From contig MNCI01010443.1 of NCBI GenBank assembly GCA_015680685.1, positions 721,483 to 785,482 on the forward strand: DNA of 64,000 nt, read 5' to 3'. This stretch comes from Gnetum montanum (taxonomy: Eukaryota > Streptophyta > Gnetopsida > Gnetales > Gnetaceae). The notes under the pieces were generated by a model. It saw only the letters and a program-made list of their open reading frames with translations. It was not told the origin of the DNA and did not search any database. The number at the start of each line of letters is the position of its first letter. The first letter of the stretch is position 1. This document shows positions 21,701 to 33,795 of the stretch, piece after piece. The position numbers were made by a program, and so were the translations under genes.

Positions 21701-22919
21701 GAGTCCAAGAAGGCCTAACCTATGTAGCATTGATCAATCAAGAAAATTTCCACTAGACCTATCATGAGTAATAGGCAAAGGTAGGCATTATAAGGATGTA
21801 GCCAAGAAAAAAGAGAAGAAAAAGAAGAGATTCTTAATAAGATTTAGAATATCAAGAATGAATCTAGAATGTTAAGGATCCTATTACAAAAGATATATGT
21901 TGATGAGTTACTTAATCTACAAGTTATGTGTTAAATTTTTCTCATAACGTAAATGATCGTGAACTAATTAGTGTTATCCTAAAGATGTAAAACAAAGGTA
22001 TCAAAGCTAGAGGTTGGAAGTTTGTTATGAAGAAGAGGCAATTATAAAGAAAATATAACTAGAATTAATAAATTCAAAATGAAGTGATATGCCAAAAGAT
22101 CATAATGATTTGAAAATATAGGACATTTATATGGGATAGTGATATGAAAGAGTTAATCTATTAAACCCTATATATGGAGGCACATGTGTAAGGAACAAAA
22201 CATGGGCCAATATATTACTAAGCATAAGAAAGCAGAAATATTAGAATGTATTAGAAGTATAGAATAAAACTGTGGAGCAAGTTCATGAGTAGATAAAGCT
22301 CTCAAAATAGCCTTAGAAAGAATATTGGAGTCTTCGATGATGTCAACCAATCAAAAGAATGGTACTCAACATCATTTAGTTCTTGAACATCATATGTAAT
22401 ACATTATCTAGATAGTCCTATAAATGGAAGACAAGCTAGATGAATCAATACAACACTTAAAAACTATGGAAGATTTGAGAAGAGGATGTGTGAGAAAGTA
22501 AGGACAAGCCAATGACAATAAGGCGGAAGAAAGAATACCTTATGATTGGAACCAAAGATGTAAGAACAAGACTTAATATACTAAACACTAAATGGCTAAT
22601 TACTCTAAACCCTATTACCCAATATTGTATGATGCCAAGCCCATCTTTTGTAATGTATGAGAGAAATAAGCTAAGTCGTCATAATACTTACCTTAAAACT
22701 TTGTAAGATCATGCTATGTAATAGAAACAAATAATGGAAATATTTTTGAAATAACATTTAGCACTACAAATGATCATTTTCGTAAGAATTAATTGCTTTG
22801 TTAATACCACAAGTTATCATAAATTCCATCAACAAAGGTCAAAACCACAAATTTGTAATTGAGAAGCAAGAGTTGGGCATAATTTTGCAACAATGGTTTG
22901 AGTATTTTATAGCAGAAAA
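21701..22919. mobile_element. Unassigned sequence with a candidate LTR (21898-22834)
   Basis: No homology to families 1 or 2 is visible. TGTTGATG at 21898 and CATCAACA ending at 22834 form 8-bp inverted ends with TG/CA termini, 937 bp apart. A purine-rich stretch (aagaaaaaagagaagaaaaagaagag, about 21808-21833) lies upstream and a TATA-like 'tcctataaatgg' near 22415 inside. This would suit a Ty1/copia-type LTR, but flanking pentamers (atata, aaggt) do not match and no coding part is present. It could be a solo or truncated LTR, or chance. Confidence 0.3.
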
Positions 22920-25070
22920 AAGTAATTAGTATAGCATAGGGGTGGACCTTTAAGAAGGTCTTGATGGAGGGAACCATATTTTATTAGGTAGCTACTTTAG
23001 TTGTTGGCCTTAAGAAGGAGATCCTTAGACTCTGTGCTGATACCTCTACAATAATCCATATGCACTTTGCATTTTTTGTGAGTTATTTAAAAAGGTTTGT
23101 AGAGTTTCTAGTGGTGTATAGGAATGGATGATGGGTTTCCCAAGACCCAAGCCAACTTACTAGGCCTTGGATAAAGCACATTTATCCAATGGTGTATGCC
23201 TAGAATCCACTAGATGCGATGGATGATATGTTATTCATCACCACTAAGAATCTTGATGTTAGGTAGTGTGAGTCTCATGATAGCACTAATGATGATGAGC
23301 CTCTTACATTTCTTGCTAATGTCTTGGATGCTAGACGATGGCATGTGAAGACCGAAGGGATAACTAGGAAGAAACTCAAGAGGCCTATAAAGGAAGCACT
23401 ACCAGCATTAGACTAGCTTGCCCTGAAGAAGCTTAAGTTTAGTCTTAGGCCATAGCACTAGGCAATTACAACTATGATTTGTTTAAATATGGCTATTTTA
23501 TGGTTTAAAGTTTATGGCTACTTTAAGGTTTCATGTGTTAACTATTTTTCTATATGCTATGGTTGTAGACCAGTGTCAAGCTATGACAGCCTAAGCTACT
23601 ATAGAGGTGGAAAAAAGGTGTGCAAAAGAGGCACTCCTAAAGCAACCTATGGTTGAAGGATTTGCTAATGTAAGTATAGATGATCTAGACACCTTGTTCA
23701 GTGAGGTAGTGTTAGGTACATCCACCATCATTGTCCTAGAAGAGGAGGAGGAGGAGGAGGGACTTGGTATGCCATGCCTTAATGCTTTCATTTTATTTCA
23801 TTGTTTTTCTTTAGTTTTCATCCTAACATTTCAATGATTGTTATGCTTATAGTAGTTCTTGAGCCATTATTACAAGCACTTGTCACTAAGTTTTGTGTGA
23901 AACCATGAGTCAAGACTTTAGACAAAGTGGAGTTTAAGCATGGGATGGCCAAGGACATGATTTATTGGTTGCATCAAGTTGCATCCAAGATAGGTAAGGA
24001 TTTTGTTTTATGCTTTAGTTCTAGTCTATGCTTGCATTATGACTATCTTAGGTTGTGCATCATGTTTATGGTTGTATTTTATTCTTGTGTAATGCCTCCT
24101 ATGAAGTAGGAACCCAGCAAAGACATGAAGATAAACTCCTTACTCAAGCTTCCCTCTAATGTATCTAGTGTATCCTTGAAGTTGTATGAGACTACTATTG
24201 ATCTAGCAAAAACTTCATGGAAGCTAGAGAGGTCTAATGAATCCCTATGGAAGGAAGTTATGGCCTTAAGGAAAAAAACTCAATGACAAGAGGATATGAT
24301 TAGAGATCTTTGAGACCATAAAGCCTTTGTGAAGGCCGTGACCAACTTAGGAAAGTTGTGGACTAGGGAGATCATGTGGGCTCACTATTGGCATGTCATT
24401 CAAGATAAATTAGTAGTCCTATAGGAGATGGAAAAACAATGTATGTAGATGGACCTCATCTTTCAAAAGGTTAAGGATTGGAAAGAGCACTACACTTGGG
24501 TCCTAGAGTGGGGAAAGAAACAAAAAATCCACAAGTATTAGTACAAGGTAGATTATGGGGCCTACCTAAAGTGACTCAAGTAGGAGTCAGTTGAATGGCG
24601 CAAGAGAGAGATGTTCATCTAGGGGATCTAGGCAAAGAGTGCTTATCAACTTTTGAAAAGTACTCTCAAGGTGGAGCAATCCCCTACTACTCAGATTACC
24701 ACTACTATAGGTGATACCTCTATAGTTTCTATGGCCTAAGAGTCACCTACTTTGACATTGGTAGATAGGATCAACATCCTTTCTAGTGTTGATCTTAGGG
24801 ATGTTGACTGGGTCAAGATGATGAAGGATCAGATTCTCCATCATTGGGAGGAAGGCATTCTTCATCTACCTCTGAAAGTTATAGAGCTGGAATCTCCATA
24901 GGTTTTCTATATTCTATGTTTTAGTTTTTGACTTATGGTTTTGATTTTGGCTATTGTTTGCTAACTAGCTATATGTTGTTGCATTTTAGGCCTTAGGAGA
25001 CATTGGCGGCCCCAATGGTAAGGGTGGGAATGATCCACCACTTCCTCCTTCAGATATCACTTAGTAGCCT
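22920..25070 (+). pseudogene. Antisense additional ORF of copy 1d (exons 4-8 equivalent, broken)
   Basis: Homologous to B from the middle of its exon 4. 'atgcactttgcattttttgtgag...ggtttgtagagtttctagtggt' (about 23065-23120) matches B at 36682-36745. Exon-like blocks follow with intron-like gaps. An acidic exon near 23569-23763 ends in a run of seven Glu. A short exon ends near 23994 with donor gtaagg. A long coiled-coil-like exon (about 24107-24900) matches B exon 7. After an intron ending gcattttag the last exon near 24988-25065 encodes a Gly/Pro-rich tail like B exon 8 and stops with TAG. The left end is truncated near 22.9 kb. Stops are frequent. Confidence 0.6.
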
Positions 25071-25397
25071 CCATCAGTTTAGGATATTGGCTATTTGTTT
25101 TTATTTTCATGTTGATGGCTATGGTTAGCCAAGACTTTGTTATATATGGTTATTATTCTTTGACATTTTTTCCACACAGCATGGCCATGGCTTACGTATG
25201 TTATGGACATTTTAACTTTAAATCTAAATCTTGGTTTTATTTTTGGCTATATGTATTTATAGTTGTAGTAAACATTGTAAAGGTTGTAAATGTTGTGAAT
25301 GTTGAGAATGACTATGTTAACATTTTGCTTATAACATTAAATAGCTAATCGATGTGATAATAGGCTAAGCAAAGAAAGATATAATAATAAAAGAGAC
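25071..25397. other. 3' flank of antisense ORF, copy 1d
   Basis: AT-rich, no assignable gene. It includes short 'gtaaa.gttgt' repeats near 25265-25310. It corresponds in position to 38815-39170 of B. Confidence 0.35.
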
Positions 25398-25562
25398 ATT
25401 TGCTAGTTATAGGCCATCACTAGCATAGGTTATATAGGTTTGCTAGTTTAAGGCCATGATAGGCCATGATGCATTGTGGTTACTTTGCTAGTTTAGGGCC
25501 ATGGTGAGGCATAATGCTAGTTTAAAGCCATGGAAAGTCATCATGCTAGTTTAAGGTCTTAG
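25398..25562. repeat. Short degenerate repeat array 'gctagtttaaggccatg', copy 1d
   Basis: About five units (25398, 25440, 25486, 25518, 25548) of 'gctagttta(a)ggccatg...ggcat', spaced 30-45 bp. Related arrays are at 39175-39375 and 29385-29660 in element B. Confidence 0.55.
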
Positions 25563-25849
25563 AAAATTAGTTATGAAAAAGAAGTATACTTATAAGGATT
25601 TTTTTGATGTTTATAATATAAGTAAAAATAAAGAAAGGTTGTAACAAATAGGTAAAAAATTTAAAGAAACTTAGGCTACATGCATAAAGAGTAACACAAA
25701 AAATGCATGAAAAGATATAATAAACTACAAAGGAAAAGTATGGCTACATGGCTATCAATGAATTTGGTCATAGGGGCATGAGAAGGTTAAGGTGAACATC
25801 ACTTATGTAGATTCTTCCTAATCTTTTCAAGATTAGGGAGTGAGTAAGG

Positions 25850-26362
25850 CCTACTTTGCACAAGATTATATTTACCATTTCCTTTGTTTACGCTGCTAAA
25901 AAGGAGTACATCCCATAATGCATCTCGTTGCTTATCACTGTCATCATTGGCTTTCTTGGGTTATTGCTCTTTTTCGGGCTATTGGATTTCATGGCTGGGA
26001 GATTCTTTTGAAGCTCCACTTTAGACCCCTACTATATGTTCATGTTGTTGATAGCTAGGGGAATTGCATTGTCACCATGAATGATGATTTCACCTTCCTT
26101 GTAAGGAAGGTGAATTTCTTGATGGATGGGAGAGGACATGGCTTGTAATTAAGCAAACCAAGGCCTTCCCAAGATAAGGTTGAACCATGATGTCTCTTCC
26201 ATCACCAAGAAATTGGCGGTTATGGGGAATTGCTCTTCTACTACAAAATTCAAGGAGATAGATCCCTTGATGGAAACTCTTGATCCATTGAAGGATTTAA
26301 AAGCCATAGTGGTTGTAGGTTGTATCTACTTAGTTAGACCCCAAGTATTCAACTATGGTTCA
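25850..26362 (-). pseudogene. Protease of copy 1d, first fragment (C-terminal part)
   Basis: Homologous on minus to the protease C-terminal part of B. ttcaccttccttgtaaggaaggtgaatttcttgatgg (26090-26126) matches 39688-39735. The upstream protease fold follows to 26362, where element B is inserted. The frame resumes at 45798. The plus flank 26358-26362 (gttca) and 45798-45802 (gtgct) both align with gtgta of copy 1a (5710), so they are probably the diverged target duplication of B. Confidence 0.65.
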
Positions 26363-28264
26363 TGTACTTTTCGAAATTGTCAACGTAGGGCTGGAGGAAA
26401 ACAAATGTCAAAAGATCTCTAGAAAGATACAGATGACTCTGCCTTCACGTGAGGGCAAGCTAGAAAAATGAAGGTAGAGTGTCTTAGATGGTCTGCACAT
26501 AGATCAACCAAGAACTTCCCCGAGCGTATGCTAATGGCCTACATTGGGATTATTGTCACAAAATGTAAAATGAGAGAACGTGATGTAACGAAATGTAAAC
26601 ATGCAATATAGCATGTAAATGTAAATAGAATATATGCAGAAACATGCAATGAAACAGAAAAATGCAAAAAATGAACCAAAATAGCATAATGAAAGGAAAA
26701 TAATGAACAATGTTGTATTAATTAACAGGATGTGCACCAGTCAAAATCTAGTTGTGTTGCAAGTTGAACGTTAAGCTCTGATGTGTGGTGTTTACAAGTG
26801 CTAGGAATCACATGCATCTAGGATCAGGATTGCTGGTTTTCTTTTTTCAATTTTTTGCCCCCATTTTATGTCAATGAACAGGGTATTTATACATTTTTCT
26901 ACGCTCAGGAGTAGGATTTGTGAATGAGGTCAATGGCTATGAGATCTGCGAAAAATGGATCACGTGACAGGTGTACATGGGCAGACTACGTTTTAGACTT
27001 GGTGCATAGTATCATACAATGAAAGCTAGCTTACAATCATAGAAGTAGCATAAGAGCTTGAAAAGCTCACAAATGATGAACCTTACAATGAAAATTTACA
27101 ATGAATTCCAAGAGGGATTGACTCCGGCTCACTTGAACTTCATGGTCCTTTGAATCGATTACTGCAGGGTGTCGATTTGAGTGATTTGGTGGCTGTTTGA
27201 GGCATCCCTACTTCACCAAGGCTCCCAACATGAGTTTATTTGGTCCTGGTGTGTCCTTAGTGTGCATTAGAAGTGCTTTTACTTAGTCATGACCAGTGGT
27301 CACGTTGGGCTCATGTTGCCAGTGTGACCTCAGCATGACCTCAGCATGACCATCTGAAAGTGACACATTTGGAGATGAATCTTGACCTCTGACACCTATT
27401 CTTTGAAGTGAAACTTCTTCCTGCTCTCCATGGTAGCTTGGATGCTGAATTTGAGTCTATTCTTGCATTGATTTAAGCCACTTTTAACAGGTCACACTGG
27501 GCTTACACTGTCAGCGTGACCTCAATGTGACCCCAGCATGACCTTAGTGTGACCTAGCTAAAATGCCATGTTTCATGCCTAAATTTTGATTTTCTGGAGC
27601 CTGTGAACAAGTATAACTATTTCCTATCCTTGAGGGTTGAGTTGATGTTGAAAATTATGCTTGGGACTGCTTTAGTTGACCTATTTTTGTTTGGTTGTGC
27701 TGGGCTCACACTCCAATGTGACCCTAGCATGACCCCAGCATGAGCTGGGCATGAGTAAATAAATCATACAATTTTGAGCTTAATTTCCAAGGTTCTAGAG
27801 GCTGGGAGATGCAATGAACATCAGTGAAGATTGAGGGGAGTCCATGTGCTCAAATTCAAAATATTTGGGCTTGGTTCTAGGGCTCTAAAAGTTGTTCAAG
27901 CTATACTTACACTGTACTCACGCTGGGCAGTGTGACCTCAGCATGACCTCAACGTGAGTAGCAAGATTCGTGTGATTCTGACTTGAAATATTGGGTTATG
28001 GGTGCTAAAACTTGAAGTAGTCATCAGTGGGCCTTGAGGGGATCTTGCCCATTCAAATTAGGACTATTTTGACCTAATTTGGAAGCTGTCAGGGTTGGTC
28101 ATGTTGAGGGAAAGCCAACTTGATAGCATGAGCAAGCTGGCTTGACCGCATGTGCAAGCTGGCTTGAGTTCCATGCCTTGGACAAGTTTTTTTCCTCTTG
28201 ATTACTGAAAGAGCTTGAGTTGTTCCTATTTCAAAGTGTTAAGTTGAAATTTTATGGTGTTTCA
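26363..28264 (-). mobile_element. 3' LTR of element B
   Basis: Plus-strand ends are TGTACTTTTCG and TGGTGTTTCA; 1.90 kb. Minus TATA at 26884-26891. U3 contains runs of 'gtgacctcagcatgacctcagcatgacc' (about 27320-27345 and 27500-27555) and repeated 'gtgggcctt..ggggat' units. It aligns along its length with 43965-45797. Next to it at 28265-28280, minus reads aaagagcggccaa, a possible polypurine tract. Confidence 0.85.
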
Positions 28265-29384
28265 TTGGCCGCTCTTTGTTGACGTCTGGAGGAATCCAGC
28301 TGAGAGATGTTGACAAAGAAGTGCAAAACACCATGAACAACCAAGTACCAAGCATTGTCCGTTGGCCTCTAGCCAGATGTCATTGCACTGTGTCCAAAAG
28401 TACATTGGATTGAAGGGAATTTAGTTTAGGAAAAGAAGGTTGTAACTGGGGGGATTAGGGATTGATCAAAGGGTGTCATTGTTTTAACTATGAGAGAAAG
28501 ATGCTCTCGTGTGAACGAGTCAGTTTTTGGTCCTTGTCACTAGCCAATATATAGCATACTTAGAACCAAAGCATAGGAGGTGTGTTCTTTGAAGAAACGA
28601 GATCCTTGTGTCATGTTTAAGGGAGCCCACTGTAAATAGCCAAAGCCATGCGATGATGTACAACATGGTCTCTTTGAGACATAAGTGTTTTTCCAAAACA
28701 ATTGTCTTCTCACTTGGGGCTTGTATGAGAAGAGCCAATGGTCCTTAGTCCATGATGTCCATGGGGTCATGAAGACCTTTTCTAGGCATTTTGCACTTTG
28801 ACCTTTTTTTTTAGTCTTTTTGAAAAAGCTTGTTTTTTTGTGCTGTGCTCATGTTCGAGTGCTAGCATTTTGCATCATGTACCGTGTATTGTGTTTTGCA
28901 TTGCAACTTCTTTGAGAATCACAATGTGCAAAAATGTATCAAGAGCTTCAGGTGAGTAGGATATGATGTATCCAAGGGATGTTGTTGAATAGGATAATGG
29001 GGCATGATGGGGAATAGGGAATGTATCAGGGGTTGGGAATGTACTTACGAGTGGATTGATTAACCTAGTTGCGAGCGTCATGAAGAACATGATACCCTGT
29101 CATCATGATGAAGTGCATCTATGCATGAACGCCTCAAGCATGTTATCCTGCAAATGCAACTCCAAGAAGAAAAGAAAACCACAAATGATTCAGTTAGCTA
29201 AAGCACTTTAAACCTGAACATAGCCGATGGAATGGAGCCATCATGTGGAGTTTCAAGGTGAACAAAATCTTGAACAACATCATTTTCACCAAGGTCTATA
29301 TGAAAAATTAGGCTGAAATTTTTTTGGTGAGCACATACAGCTAGGTGCAGCATGTCTTTTCAAATAATGCTAGGTTTTTGATGG
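28265..29384 (-). other. 3' untranslated region of element B
   Basis: About 1.1 kb between integrase plus repeat array and the 3' LTR. Open frames here are short and resemble nothing I recognise. There is no trace of a second antisense gene, which is where Grande- and Retand-type elements would carry one. Confidence 0.45.
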
Positions 29385-29660
29385 AGTCACCAGTTTATAG
29401 TCTTAGCGGACTTTTGTGGATTAGTTTCATGCCATAATCCTTTGGATGTTGCCTATTTATCATTGTAGTGGATGGTGAAGTGCTAGTTTATAGTCATGGA
29501 GAACTATGAAGAGGCAAGCTAGTTTATAGTCTTAGTGGACTCTGGTGGATAAGTGTGGAAGTTTAGTATCATGCTGGACAGAACTGTGCAGTGTCAGTTT
29601 ACTATCATGATTCCAGGACATTCTATGGTGTTAGTTTTAGATCATGATGCCAGGACCAAT
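29385..29660. repeat. Short degenerate repeat array 'agtttatagtcttagcgga', element B, integrase side
   Basis: Units near 29391, 29481, 29517, 29595 and 29631 carry 'ccagtttatagtcttagcggactttgtgg' variants, spaced 36-90 bp. The same phrase makes the arrays at 39175-39375 and 25398-25562. Confidence 0.55.
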
Positions 29661-29699
29661 ATGTACCTTGAGCTCATCAAACGTAGAATGATTTCAGGT

Positions 29700-30830
29700 A
29701 CACATGATTTGTAGGATTGGCGAACTCGTTTCCATCCATGTCGGAGAGTTTGAATGCCCCTTTATCATATGCATTGGTGACTAAGTAAGGTCCTTCCCAG
29801 TTAGTTGAGAATTTTTCTGAGTGTTAGTGGGCCACCTTAAGAACTAGGTCACCTTCCTTGATTAGTTGCTTATGTGGATCATGTTGATGATGTCGCTGTT
29901 GTTGTCTCTGGTACCATTCGATTTGATCAAGCACGTGTACTCTTTCTTCCTCCACCAAGTCAAGGTCAGCGATGCGTAGCTCATTGTTCTGGCTTTCATC
30001 AAGGAGGCTAGAGAGCATTATCCGCAATGAGGGAACTTGTAACTCTATAGGTAACACAGATTCAGACATATATACAAGGCTATATGGTGTTTTACCCATG
30101 GATGTTTGATGCATTTTTCGGTATGCCCATAATGCATAGATTAATTACTCATGCCATCGTCTTTTGCTTTGATTCAACATCATTTTGAGCACCATGATGA
30201 TCGTTTTATTCATAGAATCAGCTTGACCATTGCTCTATGGGTAATATGGTGATGAAAATGAGTGTTTGATGCCTAGGATTTCACAGAATTTTTTAGTATC
30301 TGTACTGCTGAACTGTGGCCCATTATCGGTGACTATGGTCATTGGGATACCAAAGCGGGTCACGATGTTTTCTAATATGAAATTGAAAATGTGTTTAGAC
30401 ATGGTTTTCCTAAGGGAAATAGCTTCTACCCATTTTGTAAAATATTCAGTCACGGTGATAATGAAGCTATGTCCTACTGAAGATGATGATGTTATCGGCC
30501 CTATGATGTCTAATCCCCATTTTTGGAATGGCCATGTGATTTGTGCAGTATGCAACTCATTAGGTGGTATGTGTATTAGGTTATCATGACTTTGGAAAAT
30601 GTTACATTTCCTAACCATAGAAAAGAAATTGTACTCCATGTGTGGCCAGTAATAGCCCAAATATCTAATTTTCATTGCCATTGCTTTGGGTGCTATATGC
30701 CCTCCGCATAGTCCTTCGTGAACCTGTTCCACAATTGTTTGGTTGTCGATGCTACTAACGCACATCAACAGGATGCCTTCATAGGATCTACGACACAATC
30801 TGTCTCTTATTAATGCATATTGTCAAGAGC
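29700..30830 (-). pseudogene. Integrase, element B (broken)
   Basis: On minus, an N-terminal zinc-binding part (HEGLCGGH ... VRKCNIFQSHD; the second Cys of the CxxC pair is Phe) is followed by the catalytic core with WGLDIIGPI (first Asp) and IVTDNGPQFSS (second Asp). The third acidic site is SNGQADSMNKT, where family members have GNGQAEATNKT, so Glu became Asp. A stop lies at about 30232 just before it. A C-terminal part follows (30114-29824: GKTPYSLVYM, ADLDLVEEER, LIKEGDLVLKVAH). Integrase inserts the element DNA. Divergence at the metal and catalytic sites plus stops indicates a dead enzyme. Confidence 0.85.
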
Positions 30831-31470
30831 ATTTTTACACTGCATCCTTTTGAGCACTTGTCAAATGTTGCGGTGGTTCACCTCGTAGAAGGTACTCTTT
30901 TAGGTTATCATACCATTCTATCGCTTGTGTAGTACTGATGGATGATATGGGAACTTCATTGAGAGCATCAGTTATGGGTTTGGTACAATTTGTTATGGAG
31001 CTAGGTAACATATGGAACATCTCAGGTGTCATGTTCAAGGCTAGTGTAGCAAGTGCATTGGAAATGGTATTTTTGTTCCTAGGAATATGTTGCACATCTA
31101 CGTTAATCAATTGTTTTAGCAAGTGTTTAGTTAGGTCACAGTATGGTTGTAAATGAGAAGGCCTTGCACATGTAAACTTCTATGACTTGATTGATTACTA
31201 ACTGTGAGTCACCTCTGACTACAATACTTGTGATTCCTAAAGTTAGTGCTACTATTAAGACCTCTAAGAAGACCTTCATACTCTGCCATGTTGTTGGTAT
31301 AAGGGAAGTTTAGTCGATAGGTGAAGGGACGAATTTCTCTAGAAGGATATGTTATGACAACTGTGGCACTTCCTCCTTGGGAGGTGCATGCTCCATCAAA
31401 GTACAGGATTGTATCGTAGTTATCAGGCACCATGTCTATGCTATTAATATCCTCATTAGGGAATTCAGGG
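30831..31470 (-). pseudogene. Second (Tat-type) RNase H, element B (broken)
   Basis: Downstream of the ordinary RNase H, minus encodes ILYFDGACTSQGGSA, then NNMAEYEGLLRGL, and after a shift DVQHIPRNKNTISNALATLA (31100-31040). These correspond to the first Asp, the Glu, and the final region of an additional RNase H. Its last acidic site (usually NxxADxLA) reads NALA here. This extra domain is a hallmark of the Tat lineage and is absent from other Ty3/gypsy elements. A frameshift near 31210 and stops near 31130 break it. Confidence 0.8.
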
Positions 31471-31940
31471 TTGATTGTTGCTTGATCTTGTGTTGGTGAT
31501 GCAGTCAACTGATTGGCTATTGCTTGACCCTTAGTGGAGGATTGAGTAACATAGCACAGGTTAAACTCTACAATCAACGCCTTCCATTTAGCTATCCTAC
31601 TTGATTCATAGATGTTGTTGGTAATAGCTCGAAGCACGTTGTCTTTACAAATGATACTGACTTGATTTTGGAAGAGATAATGTTGCCACTTTTTTAATGA
31701 AAAGATAAGGGTAAGACATGACCTTTCCACATTGTTATATTGTTGTTCATAGGAAACTAAGGCATGGCTTAAATAGTAAATAGGGATCTTGGCTCCATCT
31801 TCTCATTTTCGGCAAAGCATAGACGTAATAGATGAATCAGATGTGGTGAGGTAGATGTAAAAAGATTTATTGCTTTGTGGGGGATAGACTATTGCTAGTT
31901 GAGCTAGCTCCATTTTTATGTTCTCAAAGGCTTCTTGGCA
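31471..31940 (-). pseudogene. RNase H and connection domain, element B (broken)
   Basis: Follows RT in the same polyprotein. The readable minus segments are SFYIYLTTSDSSI, IPIYYLSHAL, and from about 31730 SCLTLIFSLKKWQHYLFQNQ, which matches the usual LVFALKKWRHYLLG region, then IAKWKALIVEFN. The catalytic DAS is replaced by TTS. It would remove RNA from the RNA-DNA hybrid. A TAG stop separates it from RT at about 31940. Confidence 0.75.
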
Positions 31941-33165
31941 CTATTGAGTCCATTGGAAATGGACGATCTTCTGTAGTAAATGCTGCATGGGTTTCAACTT
32001 ATCAGTTAGTTTTACAATAAAGTGTCTGATGAATTGTAGTCTACCTTGCAGACCATGTAATTTGGTAAGGTTCCTAGGTGGTTGCATACTAGTTATTTCT
32101 TTAATCTTATCGGGGTCTACTTGTATTCCTATTTTTGAGAATATGAAGCCAAGAATTTTTCCTATCTTAACTCCAAAGATGCATTTCTTTAGGTTAAGTC
32201 TAAGGTTGTATTTGAGACAACGTTTGAGTATCAAGTCTAAGTCCCTTGCGTGTTGCTCAGTTGTTTTGGACTTGATTGCAATGTCATCTACATAATCGTT
32301 GAGTGAATCAAGCATGTAGTCACTAAATATATATGTCATTACTCATTGATATGTAGCACCTACATTTTTGAGACCGAATGGCATCATTTTGTAACAGAAC
32401 ATGCCCCAAGGTGTCATGAAGGTTGTCTTGAGTTGGTGTTCTGGATTGATCCTGATTTGGTTGTATCCTGAGAATCCATCCATAAAGGATAGTAATGCAT
32501 ACCCAGTAGTTGAGTTAACGAGTTGATCGATACTAGGTAGCGGGAAGTCATCCTTTATAGTGGCTATGTTGAGGTCAGGGAAGTCAATGCATATGAGAAT
32601 GCTTCCATTCTTCTTGGGGACTACAACAATGTTGGATACCCAATCGGCATAGTCAACAGCTCGGATGAAACCAGCTTGGTAGAGCTTCATGATTTTGTTA
32701 TGAATGGCCAACGCTACCTTAGGTTTATCCTTTTGTGCTTTTTTCTTAACTGGTCTGAGTTTTTCATCGAGGATGATGTTATGCTGGATGATTTGAGGGT
32801 CCAGTCCTGGCATATCAGTATATGACCAAGTGAATATTTTGATGTTTTTCTTCAGCACTTGTGTAATGTCATTGGTAATTTGTGGATTTAGTAGAGTGCT
32901 CAATTTTAATGTTTTAACTTTTCCACTAGACATAGTGATGGGGACTTCAACGAGTGGACCCTCAGTGATGTTGTTAGCTTCTAAGTCCAAAATTTTAGTC
33001 ATACCCTCAGGGTAGTCTGATGTTTCTTGAGTGGATGCCACGGAACTAGCCTGAGTAGATAAGTCTAGATCTAAGAATTCTAGATTAATTGCTCTTTTTA
33101 TGGCCCTGTGAGGTCCATTGATAGACAATGTTGAAAAGAGGTTCTTACTGTCCATATGCTTGTTC
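31941..33165 (-). pseudogene. Reverse transcriptase, element B (nearly continuous)
   Basis: On minus, 33155-32343 encodes an N-terminal extension and the fingers and palm: ADWVSNIVVVPKKNGS, then FPLPSIDQLVNSTTGYALLS, then FMDGFSGYNQI with the first catalytic Asp. After one stop at 32341, 32339-31941 continues with LNDYVDDIAIKS (intact YVDD) and LKKCIFGV. Upstream the frame meets a TAA at 33181. A possible 3' splice site (ggcag/ga) at about 33166 lies between, which would fit the intron known between protease and RT in Ogre elements. Among all copies here this RT is best preserved, but the stop at 32341 and broken neighbours make it a pseudogene. Confidence 0.85.
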
Positions 33166-33795
33166 CTGCCAATTTAAACTAGGAGCACCGTGAGTGAGAT
33201 TTTCTTGATGAACGAGTTACTAAATGTAAACTAGCTTCCTGTAATTTATATTCTGATGAAATTATGAAATTTAGGGGTAGTTTAATGTCATACCAGGACC
33301 ACATGGTAGTTCTAGGCCTTACCGGGCCACTGGTATTTTTTGTATGAACAATAATGTTATGGGTTTTTATGGTTTCATGAATTTTTGATCTTTTCATTTT
33401 GTTTTATTTTGATGCTTAGGCTAACTTAACTAGAGAATAAAAGAATGAGAAATAAAGATGAAAAAAAATAGAATAACCATAAAAATAAAGCAGGTACATT
33501 GGACAGTGGGTTTAAAAAGGGTAGGAAAAGTAGAAGGAATTTAAAAGGTGCAAAACATGAGCTATTCTGGCAAGCATTAGTGCATGAGTGGTGTACATGA
33601 CCAGAGAGTGTGACATCAATATATAATGCAGCATGAGAAACAAGAAGTGCAGGTAGCATGAGTTAGAGGGATTGGCAGTGTGAGTAACAAGAAGTACATG
33701 GTGTGGGCAACAGGGCAAGGTAGACAACATGAGTAACAAGGTAGGGCGGGGCAATGTGACCATGGTATAGAGCAGCATGAGTGTTAATAACGACA
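33166..33795. other. Region between RT and the opposite-strand gene, element B
   Basis: Upstream side of the antisense gene and start side of RT. On plus it contains 'gcatgagtaacaagaagtgcaggt'-like repeats (about 33600-33780). No convincing TATA box was found. If the opposite-strand gene is transcribed, its promoter should lie here. Confidence 0.4.

Noticed and set aside
23607-23837. Independent small acidic protein
   Set aside because: The acidic run is one exon of the antisense gene remnant of 1d. The rest reads into intron sequence.
28520-28770. Two overlapping minus-strand open frames near the 3' LTR of B
   Set aside because: Short, no recognisable motif, and overlapping in different frames. 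Treated as 3' untranslated region.
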